This document shows, in pieces, positions 34,753 through 44,552 of a DNA stretch of 64,000 bases. Numbering within the stretch: the stretch's first letter is position 1; each line of letters begins with the position of its first letter. The notes below the pieces were generated by a model. It was given only the letters and a program-made list of their open reading frames with translations. It made no database searches and had not been told where the DNA came from. The position numbers were made by a program, and so were the translations under genes. The stretch is from Bacteroidaceae bacterium. Lineage in GTDB: Bacteria > Bacteroidota > Bacteroidia > Bacteroidales > Barnesiellaceae_A. The DNA is taken from the NCBI GenBank assembly GCA_017410245.1, contig JAFQRE010000039.1, forward strand, positions 1 through 64,000. Direction: 5' to 3'.

Positions 34753-36354
34753 ATGCGAGGTAAATTACTTTTATCATTAGTAATGATGATTTCATCATCG
34801 TCGTTATTATGTGGATATTGTGCTTCGGAGAGAGCTGTAAGTGAATGTTTGGTGTCATCTTTTCGAGATGATTATGAGCCGATTACTGACCTGCCAACCA
34901 TTTTTATCGATACCGAGAATGGTGTTGGTGTTACCAGTAAAGAGGAGTATGTAAACGCTGTTGTTACTGTGCGTGGTGCTGTCAATGACGAGGATAATAT
35001 TACCGAAGTTGCTGCCGAAATAAAGGGTAGAGGTAACTCTACATGGGGTATGGACAAGAAGCCTTATCGTCTGAAATTTAATGAGAAGATAAAACTCTTG
35101 GGCAATGTTGCTAAAGAGAAGAACTGGGTGCTTTTGGCCAACTATGCCGATAAAACGTTGATGCGCAATGCATTGGCTTTCGATACAGCTCGTAAGTTCT
35201 TTAATTTCCAGTTTGTACCATCTGTAACTTTTGTCGATGTGGTGCTTGATGGTGTGAATATTGGTAGTTATATGCTCACCGACCAAGTGGAGGTGAAGAG
35301 CAAACGTGTCGATGTAATGGAACAAGAGACTACGGTGTTGGCCTCCGATCCCGAAATTACAGGCGGTTATCTTGTCGAGGTTGATGGTTTTGCCGATAGA
35401 GAAATCTCGTGGTTCAAGACAGCTCATCAGATGAAAGTTACCATCAAGTATCCTAAAGATGATGAAATAAATATGTCGCAAAAGAATTACATCGCTACTT
35501 ATACACAGCGTATGGAGAATGCGCTGTTTTCCTCTCAGTTTGACGATGAAGAGAAGGGCTGGAGAAAATATGTAGATGATGTATCTTGGGTAGATTGGTA
35601 CATAGCTTGCGAGCTCTTTGGTAACTCCGACTCGTGGTGGAGTACTTATATGTATAAAGAGCGTGACGAGAAGTTTAAGTTTGGCCCATTGTGGGATTTC
35701 GATATTGCTTTCAACAACGACTATAGAATAGGCGATGCTACCGAAAAGTATATGCGAGAGTCGGCTTGTGAGCCTAAGACTTGGATAACAAGATGGTGGG
35801 AAGATGAGTCGCTTCATGAGGCTGTAAAGGTGCGTTGGCGCGAGATTGTTGCCGGTGGTTTACGCTCGTTTATGACCGACTATATTGTCAGTACTGCCGC
35901 ATACTTGGAGGAGTCGCAGAAGAACAATTATGAGATATGGCCTACACTCAACCAACGTGTACACTATGAATATGATGTGCGAGGATCGTATGATGCCGAG
36001 GTGTATTCGTTGAAAAAATATGTCAATAGCCGAATAAGTTTTCTCGATTCGGCATGGGGCGTTCCTGCAGCCACCGACCTGTTGAAGGTGTGCGATAAAA
36101 AGATGCTGATTGCCCCCAATCCTGTTGTTCAAGGTGATGTGATAAAGATAGTATTTGAAGAGGCTGTAGTGGGAGATGTGTTGGTTGTTTCTGCAGTATC
36201 GCTCGATGGCAAGGTGGTATATACTTCACGTATGAGTGTTGATGCAAACCGAACCATCGCAATAGATAGTGAACATATTGGGACTGGTATCTATATAGTT
36301 GTTGTGGAGGCCTCAAATGGCGACTTATACCGAGGTCGATTGATTGTCAGATAA
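34753..36354 (+). CDS. secreted CotH-like kinase-fold protein with T9SS sorting domain
   Basis: A 533-residue exported protein. A signal peptide (about residues 1-25) is followed by a CotH domain (about 45-390) with the family motifs KGRGNSTWGMDKKPYRLKF near 95-113, YADKTLMRNALAFD near 132 and GPLWDFDIAFNND near 310-322. CotH proteins are atypical protein kinases of spore coats and cell surfaces, and the acidic WDFD motif is expected to bind metal. Residues about 450-533 (LIAPNPVVQGD ... GTGIYIVVVEASNGDLYRGRLIVR) form a type A T9SS sorting domain. The ATG at 34753 is preferred to a TTG 12 bases upstream. The substrate is unknown. Confidence 0.88.
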   Translation: MRGKLLLSLVMMISSSSLLCGYCASERAVSECLVSSFRDDYEPITDLPTIFIDTENGVGVTSKEEYVNAVVTVRGAVNDEDNITEVAAEIKGRGNSTWGMDKKPYRLKFNEKIKLLGNVAKEKNWVLLANYADKTLMRNALAFDTARKFFNFQFVPSVTFVDVVLDGVNIGSYMLTDQVEVKSKRVDVMEQETTVLASDPEITGGYLVEVDGFADREISWFKTAHQMKVTIKYPKDDEINMSQKNYIATYTQRMENALFSSQFDDEEKGWRKYVDDVSWVDWYIACELFGNSDSWWSTYMYKERDEKFKFGPLWDFDIAFNNDYRIGDATEKYMRESACEPKTWITRWWEDESLHEAVKVRWREIVAGGLRSFMTDYIVSTAAYLEESQKNNYEIWPTLNQRVHYEYDVRGSYDAEVYSLKKYVNSRISFLDSAWGVPAATDLLKVCDKKMLIAPNPVVQGDVIKIVFEEAVVGDVLVVSAVSLDGKVVYTSRMSVDANRTIAIDSEHIGTGIYIVVVEASNGDLYRGRLIVR

Positions 36355-36375
36355 TACAATTTCCGATTGCCGGTA

Positions 36376-37323
36376 TTACAGCGCTATATTGTCGGTAATC
36401 CAAGTGTCGAATAGTTGAGCTACAGCTGTGGTGTATCGTTGCGGTGAGGTGGATTTGAGTATAGCCTTTCGCGCCTTGTGCGGTGCGTGAGGAAGGAAGT
36501 ATTGCCATAGTGCATGGGTGCGTTGCAGTAGTTGGCTATCGCCTTGAGATGTCTGCTGTAACTCGTTGTAGAGAGTATCATGAAACAATTGCGTGCGCTT
36601 GATGATGTTGTGCGCATCGGGAGTGGTATTGTTGAGTAGTTGGGGCAGATAGGGTCGAGCCAGCAATCCACGTCCTATCATTATACCTTGCAGGCGAGGA
36701 TATTGCTGTGCAAGGTGTGTGATGTTGTCAATAGTCTCTATATCGCCATTATATACAATGGGCAGTGTGCATTGATTGTAAAAGGTATCGAAAGCTTCCA
36801 TATCGACACTGCCTTTGTATTGTTGCTTGCCTATGCGAGGGTGTATGGTGATGTGTGTGAGAGGTGCATCGTTGAGAATGTCGGCAACAGCTTGCCATTC
36901 GTCATTGTGTTGCCAGCCAAGTCGCATTTTTACAGAGAACTGCATCTCGGGGTATTGCTGTGTGGCTTGTAATATACGTTGTACATCGTCATGTCGAGCT
37001 ATCAGTCCGGCTCCTCGTCCATGCAGAGCGACGGGTGGAAATGGGCAACCCATATTTATATCGGCTCGATTGTAGCCATTTTTCAAGAATAGCTCGGTGA
37101 GGCGATGCATCTCTTCAACATCGCGGAGCAGCATCTGTGGCACAACGGGTACACCTTCATTATTCTCAGGGGCAATGTCGGAGATATCGCGACGACGAAA
37201 ATCTCCTTTCTCTATACGCACAAATGGGGTGTAGTAGTATGCAATACCTCCCCACATGGTATGATGCAGGCGGCGATATAGCGCAGTAGTATAACCTTGT
37301 AGTGGTGCAAAGTGTAGTTGCAT
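36376..37323 (-). CDS. tRNA-dihydrouridine synthase family protein
   Basis: A 315-residue FMN enzyme that reduces uridine in tRNA D-loops. The TIM-barrel signatures are PLQGYTTALYRRLHH at the N-terminus, RADINMGCPFPPVALHGRGAGLI near 88-110 with the catalytic Cys in GCP, SVKMRLGW near 130, HITIHPRIGKQQYKGSVD near 157-174 and GIMIGRGLLARPYL near 213. It is somewhat shorter than DusB and the exact subfamily and target position are uncertain. A hairpin separates it from dnaJ upstream, and its 52-base separation from dnaJ suggests its own expression. Confidence 0.9.
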   Translation of the reverse strand: MQLHFAPLQGYTTALYRRLHHTMWGGIAYYYTPFVRIEKGDFRRRDISDIAPENNEGVPVVPQMLLRDVEEMHRLTELFLKNGYNRADINMGCPFPPVALHGRGAGLIARHDDVQRILQATQQYPEMQFSVKMRLGWQHNDEWQAVADILNDAPLTHITIHPRIGKQQYKGSVDMEAFDTFYNQCTLPIVYNGDIETIDNITHLAQQYPRLQGIMIGRGLLARPYLPQLLNNTTPDAHNIIKRTQLFHDTLYNELQQTSQGDSQLLQRTHALWQYFLPHAPHKARKAILKSTSPQRYTTAVAQLFDTWITDNIAL

Positions 37324-37339
37324 ACATTATTATAGCAAA

Positions 37340-37372
37340 AGAGGTTGTCGGTACTTGTGTGCGACAACCTCT
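37340..37372 (-). terminator. probable terminator of dnaJ
   Basis: Perfect 11-base stem (AGAGGTTGTCG / CGACAACCTCT) 10 bases past the dnaJ stop, with only a short T run on the minus strand. Confidence 0.7.
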
Positions 37373-37382
37373 CTGTTGAATA

Positions 37383-38582
37383 TCAAATCTCAAAAATGTT
37401 TTTCGATTGCTCCCAAACACGAGCTTTGGCCTCGGCCGTAGGCTTGATGTCGTTCATATCGCGCATGGCCTCAATGCGTTGTTTCTCATCGCGCGAGAGT
37501 TTCTCGGGGATATATACCGACACATTGACTACCAATGAGCCCAGTCCATGACGATTGTAAGTGGGCAAACCTTTACCTCGCAGGCCATAGCGTTTGCCGG
37601 GCTGCGTGCCGGGTTCTATTTTTATCTTGGCAGTACCATCGAGAGTGGGTATCTCAACCGTTCCTCCTAAGGCAGCTGTAGGATAATCGAGCAGCAAGTT
37701 ATATACGATGTCGTTGCCACGACGCTCAAAGTCGGGGTGCTTCTCCTCCGAGAAGAACAGATACAAATCGCCATATTCGCCTCCACGACGAGGTGCATTA
37801 CCCTTGCCCTCTATAGGCATTTGCATGCCACCTACCACACCGGCCGGAATGTGTACGGTTGTAATCTCTTCTTTGCGAACAATACCTTCGCCGTTGCAAT
37901 GCGGACATTTGGTAGTGATACGTTTACCCTCTCCCTCACAATCGGGGCAGGTCGATATCACTTGTTGCACACCACCAAACATGGTGCGTTGGGCGTGCAT
38001 TACACGACCTTTACCCTTACAAGTAGTACAGGTTGAGAAGGCGTTGCCATCTTTGGCACCTGTGCCATTGCAATGCTGGCAAGCTACGTAGCGGGTATAT
38101 TTCAACTTTTTATCGCAACCGTTGGCTATATCGTTAAGCGTAAGTTTTACATTCATGCGCAAGTTGCCACCTACACGTCGTGGAGCAGAGCTTTCGCCAT
38201 AACTGCTACCGCCACCGCCAAAGAAACTGTCGAAAATGCTTCCTCCGCCAAATCCTCCGAAACCACCAAAGAGGTCGTTCAGGTGCGAAAGAATATCGTC
38301 CATAGAGCCGTTGTAGCTGTAGCCACCACCACCGGGGCCACCCAGTCCTTGGTGACCAAATTGGTCGTATCGGGCACGCTTGTTCTCGTCGCTCAGTACG
38401 TCATAAGCCTCGGCCGCCTCTTTAAATTTTTCCTCAGCATCTTTCTTTTCTTGCTCCGATGCTGTTGACCATTTGTCGGGGTGATATTGAATGGCTTTCT
38501 TGCGATAGGCCTTTTTTATTTCTTCGGCTGTTGCCGATTTGGCAACACCAAGTACTTCGTAATAATCTCTTTTTTCAGCCAT
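37383..38582 (-). CDS. dnaJ: chaperone DnaJ
   Basis: DnaJ, 399 residues, delivers substrates to DnaK and stimulates its ATPase. The J-domain (1-75) has the HPD triad in IQYHPDKW. A glycine-rich linker (about 80-135) precedes the zinc domain with four CxxCxGxG repeats ([32 protein letters not shown]), and the substrate-binding C-terminal domains follow. It lies 14 bases after grpE on the same strand, the usual grpE-dnaJ order. dnaK is not in this window. Confidence 0.97.
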   Translation of the reverse strand: MAEKRDYYEVLGVAKSATAEEIKKAYRKKAIQYHPDKWSTASEQEKKDAEEKFKEAAEAYDVLSDENKRARYDQFGHQGLGGPGGGGYSYNGSMDDILSHLNDLFGGFGGFGGGSIFDSFFGGGGSSYGESSAPRRVGGNLRMNVKLTLNDIANGCDKKLKYTRYVACQHCNGTGAKDGNAFSTCTTCKGKGRVMHAQRTMFGGVQQVISTCPDCEGEGKRITTKCPHCNGEGIVRKEEITTVHIPAGVVGGMQMPIEGKGNAPRRGGEYGDLYLFFSEEKHPDFERRGNDIVYNLLLDYPTAALGGTVEIPTLDGTAKIKIEPGTQPGKRYGLRGKGLPTYNRHGLGSLVVNVSVYIPEKLSRDEKQRIEAMRDMNDIKPTAEAKARVWEQSKNIFEI

Positions 38583-38596
38583 AATGTGTTGCTATA

Positions 38597-39205
38597 TTAT
38601 TGAGCTACAACTACTTTTGGGAAGCGGATAACCACGTCGTTGAGTGTGTAACCCTTTTGTGTACAATCTATAATTTTACCTTTTTGCTCGGGAGTGGCTG
38701 CCGGAATTTGTGCTATAGCCTCATGTTTGTCGGCATCAAATTCTACACCTATGGTTTCCATCTCTTTCACTCCATTTTGGTCGAGGTAAGAGCGGAATTT
38801 GTTGTAAATCAAATCAACACCCTCTTTTAGAGCCTCTACGTCGTTGCTGTTATTTACTGCTTGCAATGCACGCTCAAAGTCATCGATGACAGGAAGAATG
38901 GCTTTCATGCAACTCTCGCCACCAGTCTTTATCAGATCGGCTTTCTCGCGAAGTGTGCGACGACGATAGTTGTCAAATTCGGCCATCAGTCGCAGAAAGT
39001 CATCTTTCTGTTTGGCTACCTCGGCCTTCAAGTCATCAATCTCGGCTGTCAGTTTGGCAGTCTCATCTACTTCTTCTTCGGGCAACTCTTCACTCTCTTG
39101 CTCGGGTTGCACATTGTTGTCTATATTGGTGTTTTCTGCCTCAATGTTGTTAATTTCAACATTATCAGTCTTTTGTGACTTGTTTTCTTTTGTTTTCTTG
39201 GTCAT
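38597..39205 (-). CDS. grpE: nucleotide exchange factor GrpE
   Basis: GrpE, 202 residues, releases ADP from DnaK. An acidic, low-complexity N-terminal tail (about 1-55) precedes a long coiled coil (about 52-95) and the conserved beta domain, which includes EALKEGVDLIYNKF and the C-terminal GYTLNDVVIRFPKVVVAQ. It leads the grpE-dnaJ operon. No CIRCE-type inverted repeat is visible in the 120 bases before it, so heat control through HrcA is not supported by sequence. Confidence 0.96.
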   Translation of the reverse strand: MTKKTKENKSQKTDNVEINNIEAENTNIDNNVQPEQESEELPEEEVDETAKLTAEIDDLKAEVAKQKDDFLRLMAEFDNYRRRTLREKADLIKTGGESCMKAILPVIDDFERALQAVNNSNDVEALKEGVDLIYNKFRSYLDQNGVKEMETIGVEFDADKHEAIAQIPAATPEQKGKIIDCTQKGYTLNDVVIRFPKVVVAQ

Positions 39206-39325
39206 ATCTTATAGAAATTTTTACTCAACAATTATTGTTTGCGACTGTATGGTAGCAGTCACATTATTAAATAACAAAAATGTTGCCAAATTGGCTTTCG
39301 GACTTTGTTTGTGTCATAAAGTCAG

Positions 39326-40144
39326 TTACACCTTGCAAGTGCCTTGCCATACAAAACAGCCGGCCAAAGCGTCGGTACACGCAGGAGGGGTGTCGAAAAT
39401 ACCGAAAACCGATGACCCCGATCCTGACATTGATGCGTAGGTGGCACCCATATCGTATAGGCGTTGCTTGATGGCTGCTATGCGGGGGTGGATAGGGAAT
39501 ACACTCTTTTCAAAATCATTGCTTATCACGTCGTGCCACTTGTCGATGGGTTGTGCCACTTGTTCCGACAGCGATTGTGAGGGTGTATTGGGGGTTACGT
39601 GAGCATAGGCTTCGGCTGTAGATACAGCGATAGGCGGTTTTACCAATACAATGTATTTCCCCTGCATACTGAAGTTGGTTGATGAAAAGCAATCGCCTAT
39701 ACCAGTGGCAATTAGAGGCCGGTTGTAAATGAAAAAGGGGCAATCGGCACCCAACTTCGATGCCATCTTGGCCAAGTTATCGTCGCTCAGTGGAAGTGCA
39801 AACATATCGCGTAGCATTCGCAATGTGTAAGATGCATCGGACGATCCTCCTCCAAGACCGGCTCCAAAGGGTATTACCTTGTGCAAGTGTATCTCTACGG
39901 CCGGTAGGTCGTATTGCGACTGCAACAGGCGATAGGCTCGCATTACCAAGTTTTTCTCTACATCGCCATCTACCGGTATTCCGGTGATAGTGAGGGTGGT
40001 ATTATCATCTTGAGCCGGAACAATCTCCAATATATCGCACAAGTCGATAGGATAGAACAATGTTTCGAGATCGTGATATCCATCGGGACGGCGACGGGTT
40101 ATGTAGAGCCCTACGTTTATCTTGGCATTGGGAAATGTTATCAT
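39326..40144 (-). CDS. ispE: 4-diphosphocytidyl-2-C-methyl-D-erythritol kinase
   Basis: IspE, 272 residues, phosphorylates CDP-methylerythritol in the non-mevalonate isoprenoid pathway. It is a GHMP kinase: the N-terminal FPNAKINVGLYITRRRPDGYHDLET is the substrate-binding signature, the ATP loop is PFGAGLGGGSSDASYTL near 91-107, and the C-terminal motif is SMSGSGSSVFGIF near 237. It has its own promoter (40170-40200). The gap to grpE downstream is 120 bases, so joint transcription is possible but not shown. Confidence 0.95.
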   Translation of the reverse strand: MITFPNAKINVGLYITRRRPDGYHDLETLFYPIDLCDILEIVPAQDDNTTLTITGIPVDGDVEKNLVMRAYRLLQSQYDLPAVEIHLHKVIPFGAGLGGGSSDASYTLRMLRDMFALPLSDDNLAKMASKLGADCPFFIYNRPLIATGIGDCFSSTNFSMQGKYIVLVKPPIAVSTAEAYAHVTPNTPSQSLSEQVAQPIDKWHDVISNDFEKSVFPIHPRIAAIKQRLYDMGATYASMSGSGSSVFGIFDTPPACTDALAGCFVWQGTCKV

Positions 40145-40169
40145 AATGAGTTCTATTGGTTTTGAGCTA

Positions 40170-40200
40170 CAAAGATACGCTTATTGGCCATCATTTGCAA
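40170..40200 (-). promoter_or_regulatory. promoter of ispE
   Basis: On the minus strand, TTG (40198-40200), a 20-base spacer and TATCTTTG (40170-40177), 25 bases before the ispE ATG. Confidence 0.7.
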
Positions 40201-40347
40201 TTTTTTTTCTTTGGCTCTGAGTCCGGGATACATTATCCACATGAGTTGTTGATAACGACTTGATAAAAAAGCCCTCTATTTCTATGCCATGTATAGCTAA
40301 TTTTTTCTATTTTTGTAATCACGAAAATTGTAAAATGAATATTGCCT

Positions 40348-41925
40348 ATGGCCCCAATGAAACGCTATACATCGCGTAGTACCAAGAAAGAAGCCAACTA
40401 TATGCCTCAAATGTCGGAGTTGGGCAAGTTGCCACCGCAAGATACCGAGGTAGAGGAGGCAGTGCTTGGTGCCTTGATGCTCGAGAAAGATGCCTATACC
40501 CGCATATGTGATATGCTTAAGCCAGAGTGTTTTTATGACCCGGCTAACCAGAAAATATACAAGGCAATAGCCGATTTGGCAGCTTATCAGCGTCCTATCG
40601 ATATGCTCACCGTTACCGACCAATTGCGTACCAACGGCACGCTCGATGAGGTAGGAGGGGCTTTGCGCATCAGTGAACTTACCGGTCGTGTTGTATCGGC
40701 ATCGCACGTCGAGTATCACGCCCGCATTGTATCGCAAAAGTATCTGGCTCGTGAGTTGATTGCTTTTTCGAGCGAAGTGCAAGCTAAGGCTTTTGATGAT
40801 ACGCAAGATGTCGATGACCTCATGCAGTTGGCCGAGGAGAAGCTGTTCCGTATCTCACAAAACAATCTCAAGAAAGATGTGGTGCAGATACGACCCGTTA
40901 TCGAAATGGCTATTAAGCAGATTGAGGAGGCCAAGAAACGCGACAATAATATGAGTGGATTGGCAACGGGATTTCACGACCTCGACAAGATTACATCGGG
41001 TTGGCAAAACTCCGACCTCATTATTATTGCAGCACGTCCTGCTATGGGTAAAACGGCTTTTGTACTCTCTATGGCCAAGAATATGGCCGTCAATTATAAT
41101 TCGCCCGTTGCAGTCTTTTCGCTTGAGATGTCCAATTTGCAATTGGTCAATCGTCTCATCGTCAATACCTGCGAGATACCGGCCGACAACATCAAGCGTG
41201 GTAACTTGGAGAGCTGGCAATGGGATCAACTTCTCACCAAAGTAAATATCTTGTACGAAGCTCCTCTTTATATTGACGATACTCCCAGCCTCTCAGTATT
41301 TGAGTTGCGCACCAAGGCACGTCGATTGGTGCGTGAGCATGGTGTAAAGATTATCATCATCGACTACTTGCAGTTGATGAATGCCAGTGGTATGGAGTAT
41401 GGTAGCCGCGAGCAAGAGGTAAGTACCATATCACGTTCGCTCAAGCAACTTGCCAAGGAGTTGAATATTCCCATCATCGCGCTGTCGCAGCTCAATCGTA
41501 GTGTTGAGAGTCGTGGTACGGGCAACGATGCTACAGGTAAGCGGCCGCAACTATCCGACCTTCGTGAGTCGGGAGCCATCGAGCAAGATGCCGATATGGT
41601 GTGCTTTATTCACCGCCCCGAGTACTATCTCAAGACCAGCGAAGATGGTGCTAACAACGATATTCGTGGCTTGGCCGAAATAATCATTGCCAAGCACCGT
41701 AATGGTGCTACCGATACCGTCAAGTTGCGTTTCCGTGGTGAGCTGGCTCGTTTTGAGAATTGGGACGAGAAAGACCGCATTCTCGACTCGGCATTCAATC
41801 GCACAACAAGCGATGACACACCCAAGCAAGTCCCTACACAGCCTCTCATGGCATCTGATGCACTGAGTAATATACAGATGACACAGGAAGAGTTCCTCAG
41901 TCGTCGCAATGAAGATGTGTTGTAG
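40348..41925 (+). CDS. dnaB: replicative DNA helicase DnaB
   Basis: DnaB, 525 residues, unwinds DNA at the replication fork as a hexamer. The N-terminal domain starts at LPPQDTEVEEAVLGALMLEKDA. The RecA-like domain has Walker A ARPAMGKTAF near 232, Walker B IIIIDYLQLM near 337 and the C-terminal signature SDLRESGAIEQDADMVCFIHRPEYY near 405. No intein or insertion is present. The ATG at 40348 is chosen; a nearby ATG at 40335 is out of frame. TATTTTTG at 40308-40315 is a plausible -7 box. Confidence 0.95.
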   Translation: MAPMKRYTSRSTKKEANYMPQMSELGKLPPQDTEVEEAVLGALMLEKDAYTRICDMLKPECFYDPANQKIYKAIADLAAYQRPIDMLTVTDQLRTNGTLDEVGGALRISELTGRVVSASHVEYHARIVSQKYLARELIAFSSEVQAKAFDDTQDVDDLMQLAEEKLFRISQNNLKKDVVQIRPVIEMAIKQIEEAKKRDNNMSGLATGFHDLDKITSGWQNSDLIIIAARPAMGKTAFVLSMAKNMAVNYNSPVAVFSLEMSNLQLVNRLIVNTCEIPADNIKRGNLESWQWDQLLTKVNILYEAPLYIDDTPSLSVFELRTKARRLVREHGVKIIIIDYLQLMNASGMEYGSREQEVSTISRSLKQLAKELNIPIIALSQLNRSVESRGTGNDATGKRPQLSDLRESGAIEQDADMVCFIHRPEYYLKTSEDGANNDIRGLAEIIIAKHRNGATDTVKLRFRGELARFENWDEKDRILDSAFNRTTSDDTPKQVPTQPLMASDALSNIQMTQEEFLSRRNEDVL

Positions 41926-41971
41926 ATACTTGTAAACGATTTATATCAGTCACTAAATAAACAATAACGAT

Positions 41972-43984
41972 ATGAAACTTCTACCCTTAATAGAGAAAGA
42001 CCCATGGCTCGAACCTTATGCCCAAGCCATCGTGGGTCGTCACAACAGAGTTGAAGAAGTGAAGAACAAACTTACCCGCCGAGGCAAGATACAACTCTCG
42101 GAGTTTGCATCGGGCTACCTATATTACGGTTTGCATCGCCTCGATGATGGTAGTTGGATATTTCGTGAGTGGGCACCCAATGCTACCGAGATGTATCTTA
42201 TTGGCGATTTTTCCGATTGGCAAGAGCGTCCCGAGTATCGACTCAAATCGTTGCACAACGGTTCGTGGGAGATAAAACTGCGTCCCGAGTTGTTGTATCA
42301 TGGTGCATTGTATAAGTTGTCTATCCATTGGAAGGGCGGACAAGGCGAACGCATACCCGCATGGGCCAAACGTGTGGTACAAGACCCTACAACCTATATC
42401 TTCTCGGCTCAAGTATGGGCCCCCGACAAACCTTATAAATTCTCGAAGCGTGCCTTCAAGCCCTCAACATCGCCACTACTCATTTATGAGTGTCACATAG
42501 GTATGGCGCAGAATGAGGAGAAGGTGGGTAGTTACAACGAATTTCGTGAAAAGATACTGCCTCGCATAGCTGCCGATGGATATAATGCCATACAGATAAT
42601 GGCCATACAGGAGCACCCATACTATGGCTCTTTTGGCTATCATGTATCTAATTTCTTTGCCCCTTCATCGCGTTTTGGTACGCCCGATGAGTTGAAGCAA
42701 CTCATCGACGAAGCTCATAAGTTGGGCATTGCTGTTATAATGGACATTGTTCACTCTCATGCTGTGAAAAATGAGTTAGAGGGTCTGGGGCGTTTCGATG
42801 GCTCATATACACAATACTTTCACGAGGGTAGTCGCCGGGAGCATTCGGCGTGGGATTCGCTTTGCTTTGACTATGGCAAGCATGAGGTGTTGCACTTCCT
42901 CCTATCCAATTGCAAATATTGGCTCGAAGAGTTCCATTTCGATGGTTTCCGTTTCGATGGTGTTACATCGATGCTCTATTATAGCCATGGTTTAGGTCAA
43001 TCCTTTGGCGGATATGAAGACTACTATGATGGCAGTCAGGACGACGATGCTATAGTATATCTCACCCTTGCCAACCTACTCATTCATGAGGTAAATCCTC
43101 GTGCCATAACAATTGCCGAGGAGATGAGCGGTATGCCCGGCCTTGCAGCCCCATATAGCGATGGCGGTATGGGATTTGACTATCGCATGGCGATGGGAAT
43201 ACCCGACTATTGGATAAAAACCATCAAAGAGAAGAAAGACGAAGATTGGCACCCCACATCTATATTCTGGGAACTTACCAATCGCCGTGCCGATGAAAAG
43301 ACAATATCGTATGCCGAGAGTCACGACCAAGCGTTGGTGGGCGACAAGACTATCATTTTCCGTCTTATAGACAAGGATATGTATTGGCACATGTCGGTCG
43401 ATGACAATAACTATATGGTCAATCGTGGTATAGCTCTGCACAAGATGATACGTATGGTTACGCTGGCAACCATCAATGGAGGTTACCTCAACTTCATGGG
43501 TAATGAATTTGGTCACCCCGAGTGGATTGATTTTCCTCGCGAAGGTAATGGCTGGTCGCACAAGTATGCTCGTCGTCAATGGGACTTGGTAGATCGTGAG
43601 GACTTGAAGTATAAGTATCTCAACCGTTTCGACAATGCTATGATAGATGTGGTAACATCACAACGCCGTTTTGAGTCGGCACCTATTGTCAAGGTGTGGG
43701 AGAATGATGGCGATCAAGTATTGGCATTTGCGCGCAAAGATCTGTTGTTTGTATTCAACTTCCACCCATATAAGTCATTTGCCGACTATGGAATGCTTGT
43801 CAAGCCCGGCAGTTATGAGATTGTACTCAATAGTGATAGAGCCGAGTTTGGTGGTTTCAACCAGATAGATGAGAGCGTAGAGCATTTTACGCATCACGAC
43901 CCCTTGTACAAGAAGGCGCGTAAAGAGTGGCTCAAGCTATATCTCCCCTCACGTACCGTATTGGTATTGCGTCGCAAGAAATAG
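41972..43984 (+). CDS. glgB: 1,4-alpha-glucan branching enzyme, eukaryote-like GH13 subfamily
   Basis: A 670-residue branching enzyme that introduces alpha-1,6 branches into glycogen. A CBM48 module (about 50-150, FREWAPNATEMYLIGDFSDW) precedes the GH13 barrel. Catalytic regions are DIVHSHA near 252, GFRFDGVTSMLY with the nucleophile Asp near 329, IAEEMSGMPG with the acid Glu near 383, and YAESHDQ near 450. The sequence pattern (for example WIDFPREGNGWSHKYARRQWDL) resembles the eukaryotic/Bacteroidetes type rather than the E. coli GlgB type. A glycogen debranching gene begins at 63762. It lies 46 bases after dnaB and ends at a bidirectional hairpin. Confidence 0.93.
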   Translation: MKLLPLIEKDPWLEPYAQAIVGRHNRVEEVKNKLTRRGKIQLSEFASGYLYYGLHRLDDGSWIFREWAPNATEMYLIGDFSDWQERPEYRLKSLHNGSWEIKLRPELLYHGALYKLSIHWKGGQGERIPAWAKRVVQDPTTYIFSAQVWAPDKPYKFSKRAFKPSTSPLLIYECHIGMAQNEEKVGSYNEFREKILPRIAADGYNAIQIMAIQEHPYYGSFGYHVSNFFAPSSRFGTPDELKQLIDEAHKLGIAVIMDIVHSHAVKNELEGLGRFDGSYTQYFHEGSRREHSAWDSLCFDYGKHEVLHFLLSNCKYWLEEFHFDGFRFDGVTSMLYYSHGLGQSFGGYEDYYDGSQDDDAIVYLTLANLLIHEVNPRAITIAEEMSGMPGLAAPYSDGGMGFDYRMAMGIPDYWIKTIKEKKDEDWHPTSIFWELTNRRADEKTISYAESHDQALVGDKTIIFRLIDKDMYWHMSVDDNNYMVNRGIALHKMIRMVTLATINGGYLNFMGNEFGHPEWIDFPREGNGWSHKYARRQWDLVDREDLKYKYLNRFDNAMIDVVTSQRRFESAPIVKVWENDGDQVLAFARKDLLFVFNFHPYKSFADYGMLVKPGSYEIVLNSDRAEFGGFNQIDESVEHFTHHDPLYKKARKEWLKLYLPSRTVLVLRRKK

Positions 43985-44012
43985 ACATTGCGGTAAAGAG
44001 AATATAATAAAG

Positions 44013-44054
44013 CAACACCCCGAAAGATTTAGAAAAACATCTTTCGGGGTGTTG
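44013..44054. terminator. bidirectional terminator between glgB and the GAF-domain gene
   Basis: Perfect 16-base stem (44013-44028 with 44039-44054, core CACCCCGAAAGAT) between convergent genes. Ts and As flank the stem, so it can serve both strands. Confidence 0.88.
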
Positions 44055-44072
44055 TTGTATTGTGAGTTGCCG

Positions 44073-44546
44073 TTAAGCAATGAGCGATGCTATCTTTTCG
44101 AGCCAATGCTTGTCACACTCGTCAAATGTTGCAAGCCTTTCGCTATCGATGTCGAGTACACCTATAACATTGTTGTCGCTGTCGATGATAGGTACTACGA
44201 TTTCGCTTTTAGATGCACTGCTGCAAGCTATATGCCCCGGAAACAACTCCACATCGGGAACAATGAGAGTCGTGCGTTCTTTCCATGCAGTGCCACAAAC
44301 GCCCCGTCCAAGGGCAATGCGGGTACAAGCCATAGGGCCTTGAAACGGGCCCAACACCAATACTCCATCTATGACGCGATAGAATCCTGTCCACCAGAAA
44401 CCGAATGTGGCATGTATCATGGCAGCAACATTGGCCATGCGGGCTATCATATCGGCCTCGGCCGATACGACCGACTCTATCTGTGTATAGAGTACATTGT
44501 ATTTTTCCTCTTTGCTTCCTTGAGCTATATCCAAGTGTTCGGCCAT
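44073..44546 (-). CDS. free methionine-(R)-sulfoxide reductase (GAF domain)
   Basis: A 157-residue single GAF-domain protein of the fRMsr type, which reduces free L-methionine-(R)-sulfoxide. The three family cysteines are present: Cys74 (MACTRI), Cys84 (GVCGTA) and Cys108 (HIACSSAS). VPDVELFPGHIA and SEIVVPI complete the signature. Its start is 6 bases after the stop of the GH53 gene, so the two are co-transcribed, an unexpected pairing of an oxidative-repair enzyme with a pectin-side-chain hydrolase. It ends at the shared hairpin. Confidence 0.92.
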   Translation of the reverse strand: MAEHLDIAQGSKEEKYNVLYTQIESVVSAEADMIARMANVAAMIHATFGFWWTGFYRVIDGVLVLGPFQGPMACTRIALGRGVCGTAWKERTTLIVPDVELFPGHIACSSASKSEIVVPIIDSDNNVIGVLDIDSERLATFDECDKHWLEKIASLIA

Positions 44547-44552
44547 ACTCTT

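Noticed and set aside
39206-39325. Search for a CIRCE heat-shock operator upstream of grpE
   Set aside because: Only a short imperfect repeat (GACTG / CAGTC) is visible; the TTAGCACTC-N9-GAGTGCTAA pattern is absent.
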